Below, in pieces: positions 7,199 through 17,516 of a DNA stretch of 64,000 nt (position 1 is the stretch's first letter; every line of letters begins with the position of its first letter). This DNA comes from Streptococcus mutans (GTDB lineage Bacteria > Bacillota > Bacilli > Lactobacillales > Streptococcaceae): contig NZ_AP019720.1 of assembly GCF_006739205.1 (NCBI RefSeq), positions 558,001-622,000 on the forward strand, read 5' to 3'. The notes under the pieces were generated by a model. The model had not been told where the DNA came from and searched no databases. It saw only the letters and a list, made by a program, of their open reading frames with translations. The position numbers and the translations under genes are program-made.

Positions 7199-8392
7199 AT
7201 GTCAGAACGTAAACTTTTTACATCTGAATCGGTATCAGAAGGACATCCTGATAAGATTGCCGATCAGATTTCAGATGCTATTTTAGATGCTGTTTTGGTA
7301 CAGGATCCAGACGCCCATGTAGCTGCTGAGACAGCTGTTTATACAGGTTCAGTTCATGTTTTTGGAGAAATCTCTACGATAGCCTATGTGGATATTAATC
7401 GTGTGGTGCGTGATACCATTGCTGAGATCGGCTATACGGATACTGCTTATGGCTTTTCGGCAGAAACAGTTGGAGTGCATCCGTCATTGGTGGAGCAATC
7501 GCCTGATATTGCTCAAGGTGTTAATGAAGCTCTTGAGGTTCGTGGCCATCATGAGCAAGATGATTTGGATTTGATCGGTGCAGGAGATCAAGGTCTCATG
7601 TTTGGCTTTGCCGTTGATGAGACGCCTGAACTGATGCCTTTGCCGATTTCTTTAGCCCATCGTTTGGTTAGAAAATTGGCAGAGCTGAGAAAGTCTGGAG
7701 AAATTGCCTATCTTCGTCCTGATGCTAAGAGTCAGGTAACAGTTGAGTATGATGAAAATGATAAGCCCGTTCGTGTGGATACGGTTGTTATTTCAACACA
7801 GCATGATCCCGAAGCAACGAATGAGCAAATTCATCGGGATGTGATTGAAAAAGTCATTAAAGCTGTTATTCCAGCTGAGTATCTTGATGCTAAGACCAAG
7901 TATCTCATCAATCCGACAGGCCGTTTTGTTATCGGCGGTCCTCAGGGAGATTCTGGCTTAACAGGCCGTAAGATTATTGTCGATACTTATGGTGGTTATG
8001 CCCGCCATGGCGGCGGTGCTTTTTCTGGTAAGGATGCAACTAAGGTTGACCGTTCAGCTTCTTATGCGGCGCGTTATATTGCTAAAAATATTGTAGCTGC
8101 AGGTTTGGCTAAGAAAGCAGAAGTGCAATTAGCTTATGCTATTGGGGTTGCTCAGCCTGTTTCTGTTCGTGTGGATACCTTTGGAACAGCGCTTGTTGCA
8201 GAAAGTAAACTGGAACAAGCAGTGCGTCAGGTTTTTGATTTGCGTCCAGCAGGTATTATTAAGATGCTTGATCTGAAACGTCCTATCTATCGTCAAACAG
8301 CAGCTTACGGTCATGTTGGGCGTACGGATATCGACTTACCTTGGGAAAAATTAGATAAAGTTGAGGAGCTGAAAAAGGCTGTCCAAGCATAA
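7199..8392 (+). CDS. metK: S-adenosylmethionine synthetase
   Basis: A 397-residue enzyme making SAM from methionine and ATP in the cytosol. Signatures: [16 protein letters not shown] near the N-terminus, [10 protein letters not shown] (methionine adenosyltransferase signature 1) and [16 protein letters not shown] (signature 2). Length is normal. A strong GGGGGG Shine-Dalgarno sequence sits 7 nt before the ATG, and the long leader could mask it. The gene is monocistronic with its own terminator. Confidence 0.97.
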   Translation: MSERKLFTSESVSEGHPDKIADQISDAILDAVLVQDPDAHVAAETAVYTGSVHVFGEISTIAYVDINRVVRDTIAEIGYTDTAYGFSAETVGVHPSLVEQSPDIAQGVNEALEVRGHHEQDDLDLIGAGDQGLMFGFAVDETPELMPLPISLAHRLVRKLAELRKSGEIAYLRPDAKSQVTVEYDENDKPVRVDTVVISTQHDPEATNEQIHRDVIEKVIKAVIPAEYLDAKTKYLINPTGRFVIGGPQGDSGLTGRKIIVDTYGGYARHGGGAFSGKDATKVDRSASYAARYIAKNIVAAGLAKKAEVQLAYAIGVAQPVSVRVDTFGTALVAESKLEQAVRQVFDLRPAGIIKMLDLKRPIYRQTAAYGHVGRTDIDLPWEKLDKVEELKKAVQA

Positions 8393-8416
8393 AAGGCGGA
8401 TTTTCCGCTTTTTTTG
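8391..8416 (+). terminator. metK terminator
   Basis: A GCGGA/TCCGC stem (8396-8400 with 8404-8408), flanked by A-rich and T-rich arms, is followed by a T-run. It overlaps the metK stop. Confidence 0.75.
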
Positions 8417-8455
8417 TGTTTATAAATTTCATTATTTTATAATGATTCAGTTAGT

Positions 8456-8484
8456 TTGAAATGTTGTGTAATATATGATAAAAT
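8456..8484 (+). promoter_or_regulatory. murZ promoter
   Basis: TTGAAA (8456-8461) and TAAAAT (8479-8484) are separated by 17 nt, and TGA before the -10 makes it extended. Confidence 0.65.
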
Positions 8485-8535
8485 AACTTGGTTAAGATTC
8501 TATCGTTTAAGAAAAGTTAAGAAAGTTTTGTTTGC

Positions 8536-9795
8536 ATGAGAAAAATTGTCATTAATGGTGGTAAGCCCTTAAAGGGGGAGGTTGCGGTCTCAGGAGCTAA
8601 AAACAGTGTTGTCGCTCTGATTCCAGCTATTATTTTAGCAGATGATATTGTCACACTTGATGGTGTGCCAGCTATCAGTGATGTTGATAGTTTAATTGAC
8701 ATTATGACTTTAATGGGAGCAAGTGTTGAGTGTGATGGTGACAGTCTTAAAATTGATCCACGCGGTGTAAAGGATATTCCCATGCCTTATGGCAAGATTA
8801 ATAGTTTAAGAGCTTCATATTATTTTTACAGTAGTTTGCTGGGACGTTTTGGTCAGGCGGTCGTTGGTTTGCCCGGTGGCTGCGATTTGGGACCTCGTCC
8901 GATTGATTTGCATCTCAAGGCCTTTAAAGCAATGGGAGCAACGGTTTCCTATGAAGGAGAGGCTATGCGCCTTTCAACCGAAGGCAAGCCGCTTAAGGGG
9001 GCTCATATTTATATGGATACTGTCAGTGTTGGAGCAACGATTAATACGATGATAGCTGCTAGTAAGGCACAAGGACGTACCGTTATTGAGAATGCTGCGC
9101 GTGAGCCAGAAATTATTGATATTGCAACGCTTTTAAATAATATGGGAGCCCATATCCGCGGGGCAGGAACGGATATGATTATCATAGAAGGTGTTGAAAA
9201 ACTTCATGGAACGCGTCATCAAGTCATTCCTGACCGCATTGAAGCTGGTTCTTACATTGCTTTGGCAGCTGCTGTTGGTGAAGGAATCAAGGTTACCAAT
9301 GTGCTTTATGAACATTTGGAGAGTTTCATTTCAAAGCTGGAAGAAATGGGCGTGCGTATGACTATTGAAGAAGACAGTGTTTTTGTTGAAAAGCAGGACA
9401 AATTAAAGGCAGTTTCCATTAAGACTTCGCCTTATCCCGGTTTTGCGACTGATCTGCAGCAGCCCATAACACCGCTATTATTAACAGCTGTAGGCCGCGG
9501 AAAGATTCGTGATACTATCTATGAAAAACGGGTTAATCATGTGGCTGAATTGGCACGTATGGGAGCTAAGATTTCTGTCTTAGGCGGTCAAATTATCTAT
9601 GAAGGGCCCAATAAATTAAGTGGAGCTCCTGTTAAAGCAACCGATTTACGTGCGGGAGCAGCACTTGTTACGGCAGGATTAATGGCAAAAGGTCAAACGG
9701 TTATTACGAATATTGAATTTATCTTGCGCGGTTATTCTGACATTATTCAAAAATTGAATCGTCTAGGTGCGGATATCGAAATTGTTGAAGAATAA
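8536..9795 (+). CDS. murZ: UDP-N-acetylglucosamine 1-carboxyvinyltransferase, MurZ type
   Basis: A 419-residue enolpyruvyl transferase catalysing the first committed step of peptidoglycan synthesis (PEP plus UDP-GlcNAc). The catalytic Cys116 lies in [14 protein letters not shown], and the N-terminal K-N pair is in SGAKNS. The text [18 protein letters not shown] matches the streptococcal MurZ (MurA2) paralogue rather than MurA. A second paralogue is present at 55159. The ribosome binding site is weak. It stands between metK and the convergent mal operon. Confidence 0.93.
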   Translation: MRKIVINGGKPLKGEVAVSGAKNSVVALIPAIILADDIVTLDGVPAISDVDSLIDIMTLMGASVECDGDSLKIDPRGVKDIPMPYGKINSLRASYYFYSSLLGRFGQAVVGLPGGCDLGPRPIDLHLKAFKAMGATVSYEGEAMRLSTEGKPLKGAHIYMDTVSVGATINTMIAASKAQGRTVIENAAREPEIIDIATLLNNMGAHIRGAGTDMIIIEGVEKLHGTRHQVIPDRIEAGSYIALAAAVGEGIKVTNVLYEHLESFISKLEEMGVRMTIEEDSVFVEKQDKLKAVSIKTSPYPGFATDLQQPITPLLLTAVGRGKIRDTIYEKRVNHVAELARMGAKISVLGGQIIYEGPNKLSGAPVKATDLRAGAALVTAGLMAKGQTVITNIEFILRGYSDIIQKLNRLGADIEIVEE

Positions 9796-9820
9796 GATCA
9801 ACGGAGTCGATTACAACTAT

Positions 9821-9873
9821 AAAACAGCCTATCAAGCTGATTAAAAACATTCAGCTTGATAGGCTGTTTTTTT
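9821..9873. terminator. Strong, probably bidirectional terminator between murZ and malK
   Basis: A perfect 20-bp stem (9821-9840 with 9851-9870) and a 10-nt loop, with T7 on the plus side and A4 on the left, can end both convergent transcripts. Confidence 0.9.
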
Positions 9874-9925
9874 AGTCCATCTCAAAACGAGACAGCATTT
9901 GTAACAGACACATAGGATTGTTTTA

Positions 9926-11059
9926 TTAATTGATTCGTTTTTCAGTCTCTAAATCAAAGAAGTGTCCCTTAGCAATATTAAAGGTTAATTGTACTTTTTC
10001 TCCGGGACTGTGAGAGTCACGAGCATTGACGCGAGCTGTAAATTCAGTACTGCCAAATTTGACATATAACATGCTTTCGCTGCCTAAAAGTTCTGATACT
10101 AGTATGTCAGCTGTAACACTGGCATTTGGGAAAGTCTCGTGGACAATTTGATCACTTGAGATGTCTTCTGGTCGAATACCTAAAGTAACTTTTTTACCAA
10201 GATAACCTTTCTCCTCGAGAATTTTTTCCTGTCCCTGAGGAAGCGCAAGGCTTAGACCATCTTGGTTAACCAAACGCTCTTTTTCAACGGTCACTTCAAA
10301 GAAATTCATAGCGGGGCTTCCGATGAAGCCAGCAACAAATTTATTAGCAGGTTCATTGTAGAGTTCCTGTGGTGTTCCAATCTGCTCAATACGACCGATA
10401 GAGCCGGTTTTATCTGGGTTTGGAGTAGCGCTCATGATAACAATACGATCTGCTAAGGTCATGGCTTCTGTTTGGTCATGGGTAACATAGATAGTCGTTG
10501 CCCCAATGCGGCGGTGAATTTTAGCGATTTCGGCTCGCATGGCAACTCGAAGTTTGGCATCTAAATTTGACAAAGGTTCGTCCATTAAGAAGACCTTAGC
10601 ATCTCGGACAATAGCACGTCCCATAGCAACCCGCTGCCGCTGTCCGCCAGAGAGGTCCGCAGGCTTTCTTTCAAGAAATTCTGTCAGTCCAAGAATTTCA
10701 GCAGCTTCGTGTACACGTTTATTAATATCATCTTTTTTGTATTTACGAAGTTTTAGGCCAAAAGCCATATTTTCATAAACGCTCATATGAGGATAAAGAG
10801 CATAATTTTGAAAAACCATAGCAATATCGCGATCTTTAGGAGAGGCATCATTCATGAGTTTATCATCAATATAAAGGTTGCCTTCTGTAATATCTTCCAG
10901 CCCAGCAATCATGCGAAGAGTGGTTGACTTTCCGCATCCTGAAGGACCGACAAAGACAATAAATTCTTTATCATGAATGTCAAGATTAAAATTTTCAACG
11001 GAATAATGCTTTGCATTGGGATATCTTTTGTAGATGTTATCAAGTTTTAAAGTTGTCAT
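9926..11059 (-). CDS. malK: Maltodextrin ABC transporter ATP-binding protein
   Basis: A 377-residue MalK/MsmK-type ATPase. It has Walker A GPSGCGKST, signature LSGGQRQR, Walker B VFLMDEPLSNLD, the H-loop VTHDQTEA and a C-terminal OB-fold (TOBE) regulatory domain of about 130 residues. It powers sugar import by the permease pair encoded just upstream in the same operon. MsmK-type ATPases can serve several sugar transporters, so sharing with other systems is possible. Last gene of the malX-F-G-K operon. Confidence 0.93.
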   Translation of the reverse strand: MTTLKLDNIYKRYPNAKHYSVENFNLDIHDKEFIVFVGPSGCGKSTTLRMIAGLEDITEGNLYIDDKLMNDASPKDRDIAMVFQNYALYPHMSVYENMAFGLKLRKYKKDDINKRVHEAAEILGLTEFLERKPADLSGGQRQRVAMGRAIVRDAKVFLMDEPLSNLDAKLRVAMRAEIAKIHRRIGATTIYVTHDQTEAMTLADRIVIMSATPNPDKTGSIGRIEQIGTPQELYNEPANKFVAGFIGSPAMNFFEVTVEKERLVNQDGLSLALPQGQEKILEEKGYLGKKVTLGIRPEDISSDQIVHETFPNASVTADILVSELLGSESMLYVKFGSTEFTARVNARDSHSPGEKVQLTFNIAKGHFFDLETEKRIN

Positions 11060-11083
11060 AATATCGTTTCCTTACTTTCTTTT

Positions 11084-11920
11084 TTATTTAACAGATCCGC
11101 CAGTAATGCCTTCAACGTAATACTTTTGCATGAAGATAAAAAGTATCGTGATTGGAATGGCGATCAGTACAGAACCTGCTGCAAAGGCCATGAACCAATT
11201 ATTAATGGTATCAGCTTGAAGCATAGAGAAGAGTCCAATCGCTACGGTATATTTGCTGGTGGCATCTCCAAGAATAACCTGAGCAAAAATAAAGTCAATC
11301 CAAGGGGCAATAAATGCCAACAGGGCCGTATAAACGATGATGGGCTTAGATAGCGGCAGAGTGATTTTTAAGAAAATATCTTTACGCGTGGCCCCATCAA
11401 TCATAGCTGATTCATCCAATGAATAAGGAATCGTATCAAAAAAGCCTTTAGCGATATAGAAAGTTAAGGCAGCTCCTGAAGAATAGACCAAAACAAGAGA
11501 TGTTAATGTTTGGGTGAGATTGAGTGCTTTTAGAATGTAGTAAACTGCAATCATACTCATAAATCCCGGAAACATATTCAGAACAAGAGCTAATTTTAAA
11601 AAGCCGTTACGGTGTTTAAATTTAATACGGCTAAGCGAATAAGCCATTGCCACTGTGATAGAAGTTGACAGAACACAAGTGGCTGTTGAAACGATTAAGG
11701 TATTTAAAAACCAGCGACCAAATGGGAAAGAAGAATTGGTAAATAATTTAATATAATTATCTAAAGTCCACGTTTTTGGAATAATATAAGGAACATAAGC
11801 TGTGCCTTCACCGCGAAAACTCGTCAGTATAACCCAAACGATCGGAAATAGCCAAATGAAGGATAAGAGAATCAGTAAAGCATAGGTAGAGCCGATCTGA
11901 AGTTGTTTTTTTCTTTTCAT
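11084..11920 (-). CDS. malG: Maltodextrin ABC transporter permease MalG
   Basis: A 278-residue inner-membrane permease with about six transmembrane helices and the EAA loop SLDESAMIDGATRKDIFLKI, where it contacts the MalK ATPase. It overlaps malF by one base, implying translational coupling. It forms the membrane channel with MalF. Confidence 0.93.
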   Translation of the reverse strand: MKRKKQLQIGSTYALLILLSFIWLFPIVWVILTSFRGEGTAYVPYIIPKTWTLDNYIKLFTNSSFPFGRWFLNTLIVSTATCVLSTSITVAMAYSLSRIKFKHRNGFLKLALVLNMFPGFMSMIAVYYILKALNLTQTLTSLVLVYSSGAALTFYIAKGFFDTIPYSLDESAMIDGATRKDIFLKITLPLSKPIIVYTALLAFIAPWIDFIFAQVILGDATSKYTVAIGLFSMLQADTINNWFMAFAAGSVLIAIPITILFIFMQKYYVEGITGGSVK

Positions 11921-13281
11921 TATTTAACAGCTCCTTCCTTGTATGATGCTGTATGCGTATAAGCTAAAAGACTGAAGATAGCTGAAATGGCAAAGATAAA
12001 GATACCAATAACGGAAGCTAAATTATAGTCTGCAGCATTCATTGTTAGTTTATAAAGCCAAGTGACCAATAAGTCTGTGCTGCCTGCTTGATAGAATTGT
12101 GAATTAGTTGGTCCGCCACCGGTTAAAAGGTAGATGACATTGAAATTATTGATATTTCCAATAAATTGCTGGATTAAAGATGGCATCATAATTAAAAGAA
12201 TCTGCGGGAAAGTGATGGATTTAAAAATTTGGAACTTACTAGCGCCGTCAATTTCTGCAGCCTCAATTTGCTCACTCGGAAGATTCATGATAATTCCTGT
12301 TGCGACTAACATGGTAAAAGGTATACCAACCCACATATTAACGAAGATAATTGAAAATTTTGCCCAAGTAGGATCTGATAGAAATGGCAGAGAATGAGAA
12401 ATCAGGCCAATTTTTTCTAGGAAAGCATTGAGCGGACCTTGATCATTAAGAAAATTTCTCATCAGCAAAAGTGAAATGAACTGCGGCACAGCAATGGTAA
12501 TAACAAAGATAGTCCGCCACATTTTTTTCAATTTTAATCCCTTGGCATTGATGATAAGTGCCAAGATGACTCCAAAAAGAAAGTTTGTCACAGTTGCGAA
12601 AACAGCCCAGATAAGTGTCCAAGAAAGGACAGGGAAGAAGGTTCCAGCCATGCGGCCATTCAAAACATTACCAAAATTAGCCAACCCTACCCAATCAAAA
12701 AGGGATTTAGGCGGAAGATGATTGTGATCATAATTGGTAAAGGCCAGGCAAATCATATAAACGAGTGGCAAAATGGTAAAAAGAAGAACACCAATCAAAG
12801 GAATAAACATCAAAGTCATATGGAATCGGCCGTTTGCCAAAGTCATAAAATCTTCTTTGAAAGATGGAATGTGACGTCCTTCTTTTTTTAACATATAGAG
12901 ATTTCTGGCACTTTTAAGATTACACCAATAAATGTAGGCAAAAACCAAACAAAAGATTAGTGAGGCTAATCCAAAAATGAGCATCAGCATCGAATTATCG
13001 CCTTCAACTGCCACCTGTAATTTAACGCCATCCACAATTTTTTCTTGCATCCCTTGTGTTTTAGTACCGAGAGTGAGTAAGCCTGAAAAAGCTGGAATAA
13101 CCTGTGTGACAAAAGCAATTAGAAAAGCTATCTCACTTAATAGAAAGAGGAGGCCTTTTATGAATTGCTTATTCATCAAATTGGCAAATCCCATGATGAC
13201 AAACGATAATTTGATATCTATCCCGCCCTTTTTAAAAGTTTCAAGTACAGATAACTGATCATGAGAAGATGACTGAATCAT
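11920..13281 (-). CDS. malF: Maltodextrin ABC transporter permease MalF
   Basis: A 453-residue permease with about eight transmembrane segments. The N-terminal third (two hydrophobic segments, residues 40-70 and 98-120) is an extension before the standard six-helix core. The EAA loop is SEQIEAAEIDGASKFQIFKS. Partner of MalG. A ribosome binding site (AAAGGAG type) precedes ATG 13281. Second gene of the operon after malX. Confidence 0.93.
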   Translation of the reverse strand: MIQSSSHDQLSVLETFKKGGIDIKLSFVIMGFANLMNKQFIKGLLFLLSEIAFLIAFVTQVIPAFSGLLTLGTKTQGMQEKIVDGVKLQVAVEGDNSMLMLIFGLASLIFCLVFAYIYWCNLKSARNLYMLKKEGRHIPSFKEDFMTLANGRFHMTLMFIPLIGVLLFTILPLVYMICLAFTNYDHNHLPPKSLFDWVGLANFGNVLNGRMAGTFFPVLSWTLIWAVFATVTNFLFGVILALIINAKGLKLKKMWRTIFVITIAVPQFISLLLMRNFLNDQGPLNAFLEKIGLISHSLPFLSDPTWAKFSIIFVNMWVGIPFTMLVATGIIMNLPSEQIEAAEIDGASKFQIFKSITFPQILLIMMPSLIQQFIGNINNFNVIYLLTGGGPTNSQFYQAGSTDLLVTWLYKLTMNAADYNLASVIGIFIFAISAIFSLLAYTHTASYKEGAVK

Positions 13282-13357
13282 ATTTATCTCCTTTACTTTA
13301 TTATTAATTCAGTTAAAAGAATAAGTGAGAAGATTTAATCCCCTCACTTATGATGTT

Positions 13358-14605
13358 TTATTTAGCAGCTGCTAAATCTTTATCAAATTGTTTTAATTTA
13401 GCAAGGTAATCACTTTCTTTAATTTTACCATTGTAAGTATCACTAAGAATAGCTGCGCTTTCCGTCCAGAATGTTGACATTTGGTTGAGTTTAGGCATAA
13501 CAACAGTATAATCTGAAGAAGATCCCATTTGGATAACAGCCTGTGCGAGTTCATGATTTTTGACTGTATCAGAGTTTTGAACGGTCTTATTAGATGGGAT
13601 GATGTTGCGTCCTTTTGTCTTAAATTGATTTTCTTGGCTTTCAGCACTTGTTAAGTAAGAAGCTAATTTATAACTAGCAGCAATACGTTTGGTATTTCCT
13701 TTAGAAGGAGCTTGATTAACAGCGTAGAGTTTAACACCTAAGAAAGCTTTCTGTTGAACTTCTTGACCATTAATATTTATTGTTGGATAAACCGCAACAC
13801 CGAGGTTGTTTTTGCCAACTGCCTTTTGTGCGGCTTCATAATCCCAAGGACCTGATTCAAAAGAAGCTACAGAACCATCACCAAATTTAGACATGACATT
13901 GTTATCGTCAAGATTGACAAAGCCAGCGTTACCTTTTTGACTGGCAATCCATTTCAAAACAGATACACCAGCATCATTTCCCCAGTTAGTTCCTTTGGCA
14001 TCTTCGCCATTTTTACCAAAGAGTGTATCACCTACTGAATAGAAAAGTGGTGCAGTCGCATAGGCATTAACTTGTTTGAATTTTGCTCCGAAAGTTGCCT
14101 TGCTGGTAATAGTCTCATATGATGTGACATCATCAGCTGAGAGTTTTGATTTATTATAGTAAAGTACTTGAGACTCGATTCCAAAAGGAAAAGCATAAAT
14201 CTTACCTTTGTACATAGCTCCTGTTGCAGCCTGCTGTGTTTCATTTTTATTTATTTCTTTTGAATATTTTTGAGGAATCTCTTGGATAACACCAGAGTCA
14301 ACTAACTGGCCCAGCTGATCATGCGGCAGCGAGAAAACATCTGCAGCAGTACTAGGATCTTTTTTGATCTTTTCCTGAGCTTTTGGGTCTTCAGATTCAA
14401 TAATCTTTACTTTATAGTTAGAATCCTTTTCAAATTTGTGAACAATACTTTGATAAGATTTCTTGGCTCCTGTTGGAACCCAAAGTTTAATGGTTTTGGG
14501 ATCGGATGCACTTGATTTTGAATCCTTTGATCCACAGGCAACAAGAATACTGCTTGCAAGCATAAGGCCTGCACCGCCAACGACAATTTTTTGCCATGTT
14601 TTCAT
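13358..14605 (-). CDS. malX: Maltodextrin-binding lipoprotein
   Basis: A 415-residue family 1 solute-binding protein. The signal peptide ends in lipobox LVAC, with Cys24 the lipidation site, followed by a Ser/Lys-rich linker. I start at ATG 14605, preceded by AGGAGG 8 nt away; the longer frame to 14659 runs into the promoter and operator. It captures maltose and maltodextrins outside the cell for MalFGK. First gene of the operon, under a promoter carrying a MalR-type operator. Confidence 0.94.
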   Translation of the reverse strand: MKTWQKIVVGGAGLMLASSILVACGSKDSKSSASDPKTIKLWVPTGAKKSYQSIVHKFEKDSNYKVKIIESEDPKAQEKIKKDPSTAADVFSLPHDQLGQLVDSGVIQEIPQKYSKEINKNETQQAATGAMYKGKIYAFPFGIESQVLYYNKSKLSADDVTSYETITSKATFGAKFKQVNAYATAPLFYSVGDTLFGKNGEDAKGTNWGNDAGVSVLKWIASQKGNAGFVNLDDNNVMSKFGDGSVASFESGPWDYEAAQKAVGKNNLGVAVYPTININGQEVQQKAFLGVKLYAVNQAPSKGNTKRIAASYKLASYLTSAESQENQFKTKGRNIIPSNKTVQNSDTVKNHELAQAVIQMGSSSDYTVVMPKLNQMSTFWTESAAILSDTYNGKIKESDYLAKLKQFDKDLAAAK

Positions 14606-14648
14606 AGCGATTTCCTCCTGAAATTTCTTTGTAATTTTTGTTACAATA

Positions 14649-14679
14649 ATATTATGCAATCGTTTGCGAAAATTGTCAA
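14649..14679 (-). promoter_or_regulatory. malX promoter with MalR operator between -35 and -10
   Basis: On the minus strand TTGACA (complement of 14674-14679) and CATAAT (complement of 14651-14656) are 17 nt apart. The spacer contains the LacI-family palindrome GCAATCGTTTGC (plus-strand 14656-14667). The same site, reversed, sits in the malQ promoter. Binding here would block RNA polymerase. Confidence 0.85.
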
Positions 14680-14796
14680 GTTTTTTTAAAATTTCATCAA
14701 GATATTAAATTACTTTATAAGGAAAGTCTCAAAGAAAGACTTTTTCTTCAATCTGGTTAATATCTGATTCTTAGAAAATATAAAAGGTTAACAATC

Positions 14797-14825
14797 TTGC
14801 AAGCAGAGCAGAACTGTTGTAAAAT
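14797..14825 (+). promoter_or_regulatory. malR promoter
   Basis: TTGCAA (14797-14802) and TAAAAT (14820-14825) have a 17-nt spacer. No copy of the operator lies inside it, so malR may not be strongly autoregulated. Confidence 0.6.
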
Positions 14826-14852
14826 AGATTCATTAAAATAAAGGAAAAGTAT

Positions 14853-15872
14853 ATGGTTACTATTAAGGATGTTGCAAAAGAGGCAGGTGTGAATCCTTCT
14901 ACTGTCAGTCGGGTTTTAAAAAACAGTTCCTCCATTTCGCAAAAAACGAAAGATAGGGTTCAACAGGCTATGACAGATTTAGGTTATGTGCCTAATTTAG
15001 CTGCTCAAATGCTGGCTAGTGGCTTGACTCACTGTGTCGGTGTTGTTTTCCCGCCTTTAACAAGTCCAGATCGTTTAAGCGAACCCTTTTTCATGGAAAT
15101 ATTGGCAGCTATTAATAATGAAGCAAGCCGTAATAAATTCACAGTTTCGATTGCGACCAGTAATACTTTGACGGATCTAAAAGATCAGGTACAGCTCATG
15201 TATCGGCAAGGGCGAGTGGATGGTTTTATCGTGCTTTACTCAGAAAGAAGGGATCCTGTACGTCAATATCTGATCAAAAATAAAATTCCTTTTGTCATTG
15301 TCGGTGCTCCAGTTGATTATAAAGATGAAACGACCTATGTTGATAATGATAACCAATTAATGGCTGAGACTGCTGTGACTTACCTCAATCAAAAAGGGCA
15401 TAAGCAGATTTTATTTGTCACAAATGATCAAGAAAGTGATGTTTATATTGAGCGTTTTATCGGCTATCAAAAGGGAATGCAAGTATTAGGTTTACAGTCA
15501 TATGACAGTGCTCTTTTTGATTCTAAACAAGCTAGCACGCTAGAAGCCTTTGTTAAAACTGTTCAGAAAAAAAAAATAACGGCTCTCCTTATTATTGGGG
15601 ATGTCGTTTCTCTTCGGATTATTCAATTTTTATCTTATTATGGTATAGCTGTACCAGAAGATATGTCTATTGTGTCTTTTAATAATTCCAGTTATGCCAC
15701 TATTTTGCATCCTTATTTAACAACATTTGATATTAATGTTAATCGTTTAGGAAGAGCGAGTCTGAATTGTTTGTTGGAAAAAGTGCAAAAGCGTCAATCA
15801 AAAGATCAGAAAGTAATCGTTCCTTTTACTTTGAAAAAACGTGAGAGTGTCCGTAATCTTAAAAAAAGTTAG
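14853..15872 (+). CDS. malR: LacI-family maltose regulator MalR
   Basis: A 339-residue repressor. The N-terminal helix-turn-helix with hinge (TIKDVAKEAGVNPSTVSRVL) is followed by a periplasmic-binding-protein-like effector domain. It sits between the divergent uptake operon and malQ-malP, both of which carry an identical 12-bp LacI-type operator. Repression relieved by maltose or maltodextrin is inferred from the family. An AAAGGAAAAG ribosome binding site precedes the ATG. Confidence 0.93.
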   Translation: MVTIKDVAKEAGVNPSTVSRVLKNSSSISQKTKDRVQQAMTDLGYVPNLAAQMLASGLTHCVGVVFPPLTSPDRLSEPFFMEILAAINNEASRNKFTVSIATSNTLTDLKDQVQLMYRQGRVDGFIVLYSERRDPVRQYLIKNKIPFVIVGAPVDYKDETTYVDNDNQLMAETAVTYLNQKGHKQILFVTNDQESDVYIERFIGYQKGMQVLGLQSYDSALFDSKQASTLEAFVKTVQKKKITALLIIGDVVSLRIIQFLSYYGIAVPEDMSIVSFNNSSYATILHPYLTTFDINVNRLGRASLNCLLEKVQKRQSKDQKVIVPFTLKKRESVRNLKKS

Positions 15873-15879
15873 AGATTAG

Positions 15880-15910
15880 AAGCTTAATTTCTAAGCTTTT
15901 TTTATTTTTT
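15880..15910 (+). terminator. malR terminator
   Basis: An AAGCTTA/TAAGCTT stem (15880-15886, 15892-15898) with a 5-nt loop, followed by T-rich sequence. Confidence 0.75.
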
Positions 15911-15920
15911 GAAAAAATTC

Positions 15921-15949
15921 TTGACTTATGCAAACGATTGCGTTATACT
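15921..15949 (+). promoter_or_regulatory. malQ promoter with MalR operator in the spacer
   Basis: TTGACT (15921-15926) and TATACT (15944-15949) are 17 nt apart. GCAAACGATTGC (15930-15941) fills the spacer and is the exact reverse complement of the malX operator. Confidence 0.88.
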
Positions 15950-15986
15950 TTTTCTATGAATGATAATAAAAAAGCGAGGAGACTAT

Positions 15987-17516
15987 ATGGAAAAACGCGC
16001 AAGTGGTATCCTGATGCATATCAGTTCTCTACCGGGAAAATTTGGAATTGGTACTTTTGGGCAGGAAGCTTATGATTTTGTTGATTTCCTAAAAAAAACA
16101 GGTCAAACATATTGGCAGCTCTTACCCTTAACGACAACGAGTTATGGTGATTCTCCTTACCAATCTTTTTCTGCCGTTGCTGGTAATGTGAATTTTATTG
16201 ATTTTAAGAAATTACAAGAAGCTGGCTTATTGGACGAGGATGACTATAATTCTGTTTCTTTTGGAGAAGACGAAGAAATTGTTGATTATGCTCTATTATT
16301 TAAAGTACGTCGGCCAATTTTGGAAAAGGCTGTTATCAATTTTCTGGCAGACAAGACTAATCTGAAAAAATTAGCTTTGTTTGAAGAAAAAAATGAAACT
16401 TGGCTTGATGACTATGCTGAATTTATGGCCATCAAGGAGCATTTTGGCAATAAGTCTTTGCAAGAGTGGGGCGATAAAAAGGCTATTCGCCGTGATGAGG
16501 AGCGTTTGGTACGTTATCGTCATTTGTTGGCCGATGAAATTAGCTACCATAAGGTTACACAGTACTTCTTCTTCGAACAATGGCTGGCGCTGAAAGCTTA
16601 TGCTAATAAAAATAATATCAAAATTATTGGCGATATGCCTATCTATGTAGCTAAAGACAGTGTTGAAGTCTGGACTATGCCTGAACTCTTTAAGATGGAT
16701 GATGACTTGCAGCCTTTGTCGGTTGCTGGCTGTCCGCCCGATGAATTTAGTGATGAGGGTCAGTTGTGGGGAAATCCTATTTATGATTGGAAAAAGCATC
16801 GAGAAACAGGTTTTGCTTGGTGGATTTATCGTATTCAAGAAAGTTTTAAGATCTATGATATCTTACGGATAGATCACTTTAAAGGTTTCTCAGATTATTG
16901 GGAAATTAAAGGTAATTCCAAAACTGCAAAAAATGGCAGCTGGCATCCAGGACCTGGTATTGCTCTCTTTAGGGCTGTTCAAAATGTTTTGGGCGATATG
17001 CCAATTATTGCAGAGGATTTGGGTTACGTAGATGATAGAGCCAGACAGCTTCTAAAAGAAACAGGTTTTCCAGGCATGAAAATTTTAGAATTTGGTTTCT
17101 ATGATTTAAGCGGCCGCAGTGTTGATATTCCCCACCATTATGTTCAAAATAGTGTTGCTTATATTGGGACGCATGATAATGATGTTGTCAATGGTTGGTA
17201 TGATCGTCTTACTGTTGAGCAAGAAGAATTTGTGGATGCTTATACTAATCGTAAGCCAATTGAGCCGGTTAATCAGGCTATGCTTAGACTGCTCTTTTCA
17301 ACTGTCAGCAATACAGCTATTTTAACCATGCAGGATTTGCTCAATAAGCCAGCCAGCTCTAGAATGAATACCCCATCAACAATCGGCGGTAACTGGCAAT
17401 GGCGGATGAGAGCAAAAGATTTAACACAAGATAAAATAAACTTTTTAAGTAAATTAACGAAACTTTATCAAAGAGGAAATGAAGAAAATGACACAAAAAA
17501 CAAAACAATTCAGTAA
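15987..17516 (+). CDS. malQ: 4-alpha-glucanotransferase (amylomaltase)
   Basis: A 509-residue GH77 enzyme that disproportionates maltooligosaccharides, releasing glucose and longer chains for phosphorylase. Family marks include [10 protein letters not shown] near the N-terminus, [17 protein letters not shown] with the nucleophile Asp, IAEDLG with the acid/base Glu, and GTHDND. I chose ATG 15987, with GAGGAG upstream, over the in-frame ATG at 15960. The 3' end overlaps malP by 29 nt. Confidence 0.96.
   Translation: MEKRASGILMHISSLPGKFGIGTFGQEAYDFVDFLKKTGQTYWQLLPLTTTSYGDSPYQSFSAVAGNVNFIDFKKLQEAGLLDEDDYNSVSFGEDEEIVDYALLFKVRRPILEKAVINFLADKTNLKKLALFEEKNETWLDDYAEFMAIKEHFGNKSLQEWGDKKAIRRDEERLVRYRHLLADEISYHKVTQYFFFEQWLALKAYANKNNIKIIGDMPIYVAKDSVEVWTMPELFKMDDDLQPLSVAGCPPDEFSDEGQLWGNPIYDWKKHRETGFAWWIYRIQESFKIYDILRIDHFKGFSDYWEIKGNSKTAKNGSWHPGPGIALFRAVQNVLGDMPIIAEDLGYVDDRARQLLKETGFPGMKILEFGFYDLSGRSVDIPHHYVQNSVAYIGTHDNDVVNGWYDRLTVEQEEFVDAYTNRKPIEPVNQAMLRLLFSTVSNTAILTMQDLLNKPASSRMNTPSTIGGNWQWRMRAKDLTQDKINFLSKLTKLYQRGNEENDTKNKTIQ

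Noticed and set aside
6970..7212. 80-residue plus-strand frame before metK
   Set aside because: It has no ribosome binding site, covers the hairpin-rich leader and overlaps the metK start; composition is not protein-like.
16371..16838. 155-residue minus-strand frame inside malQ
   Set aside because: Antisense to a well-supported GH77 gene, with no ribosome binding site or recognisable domain.
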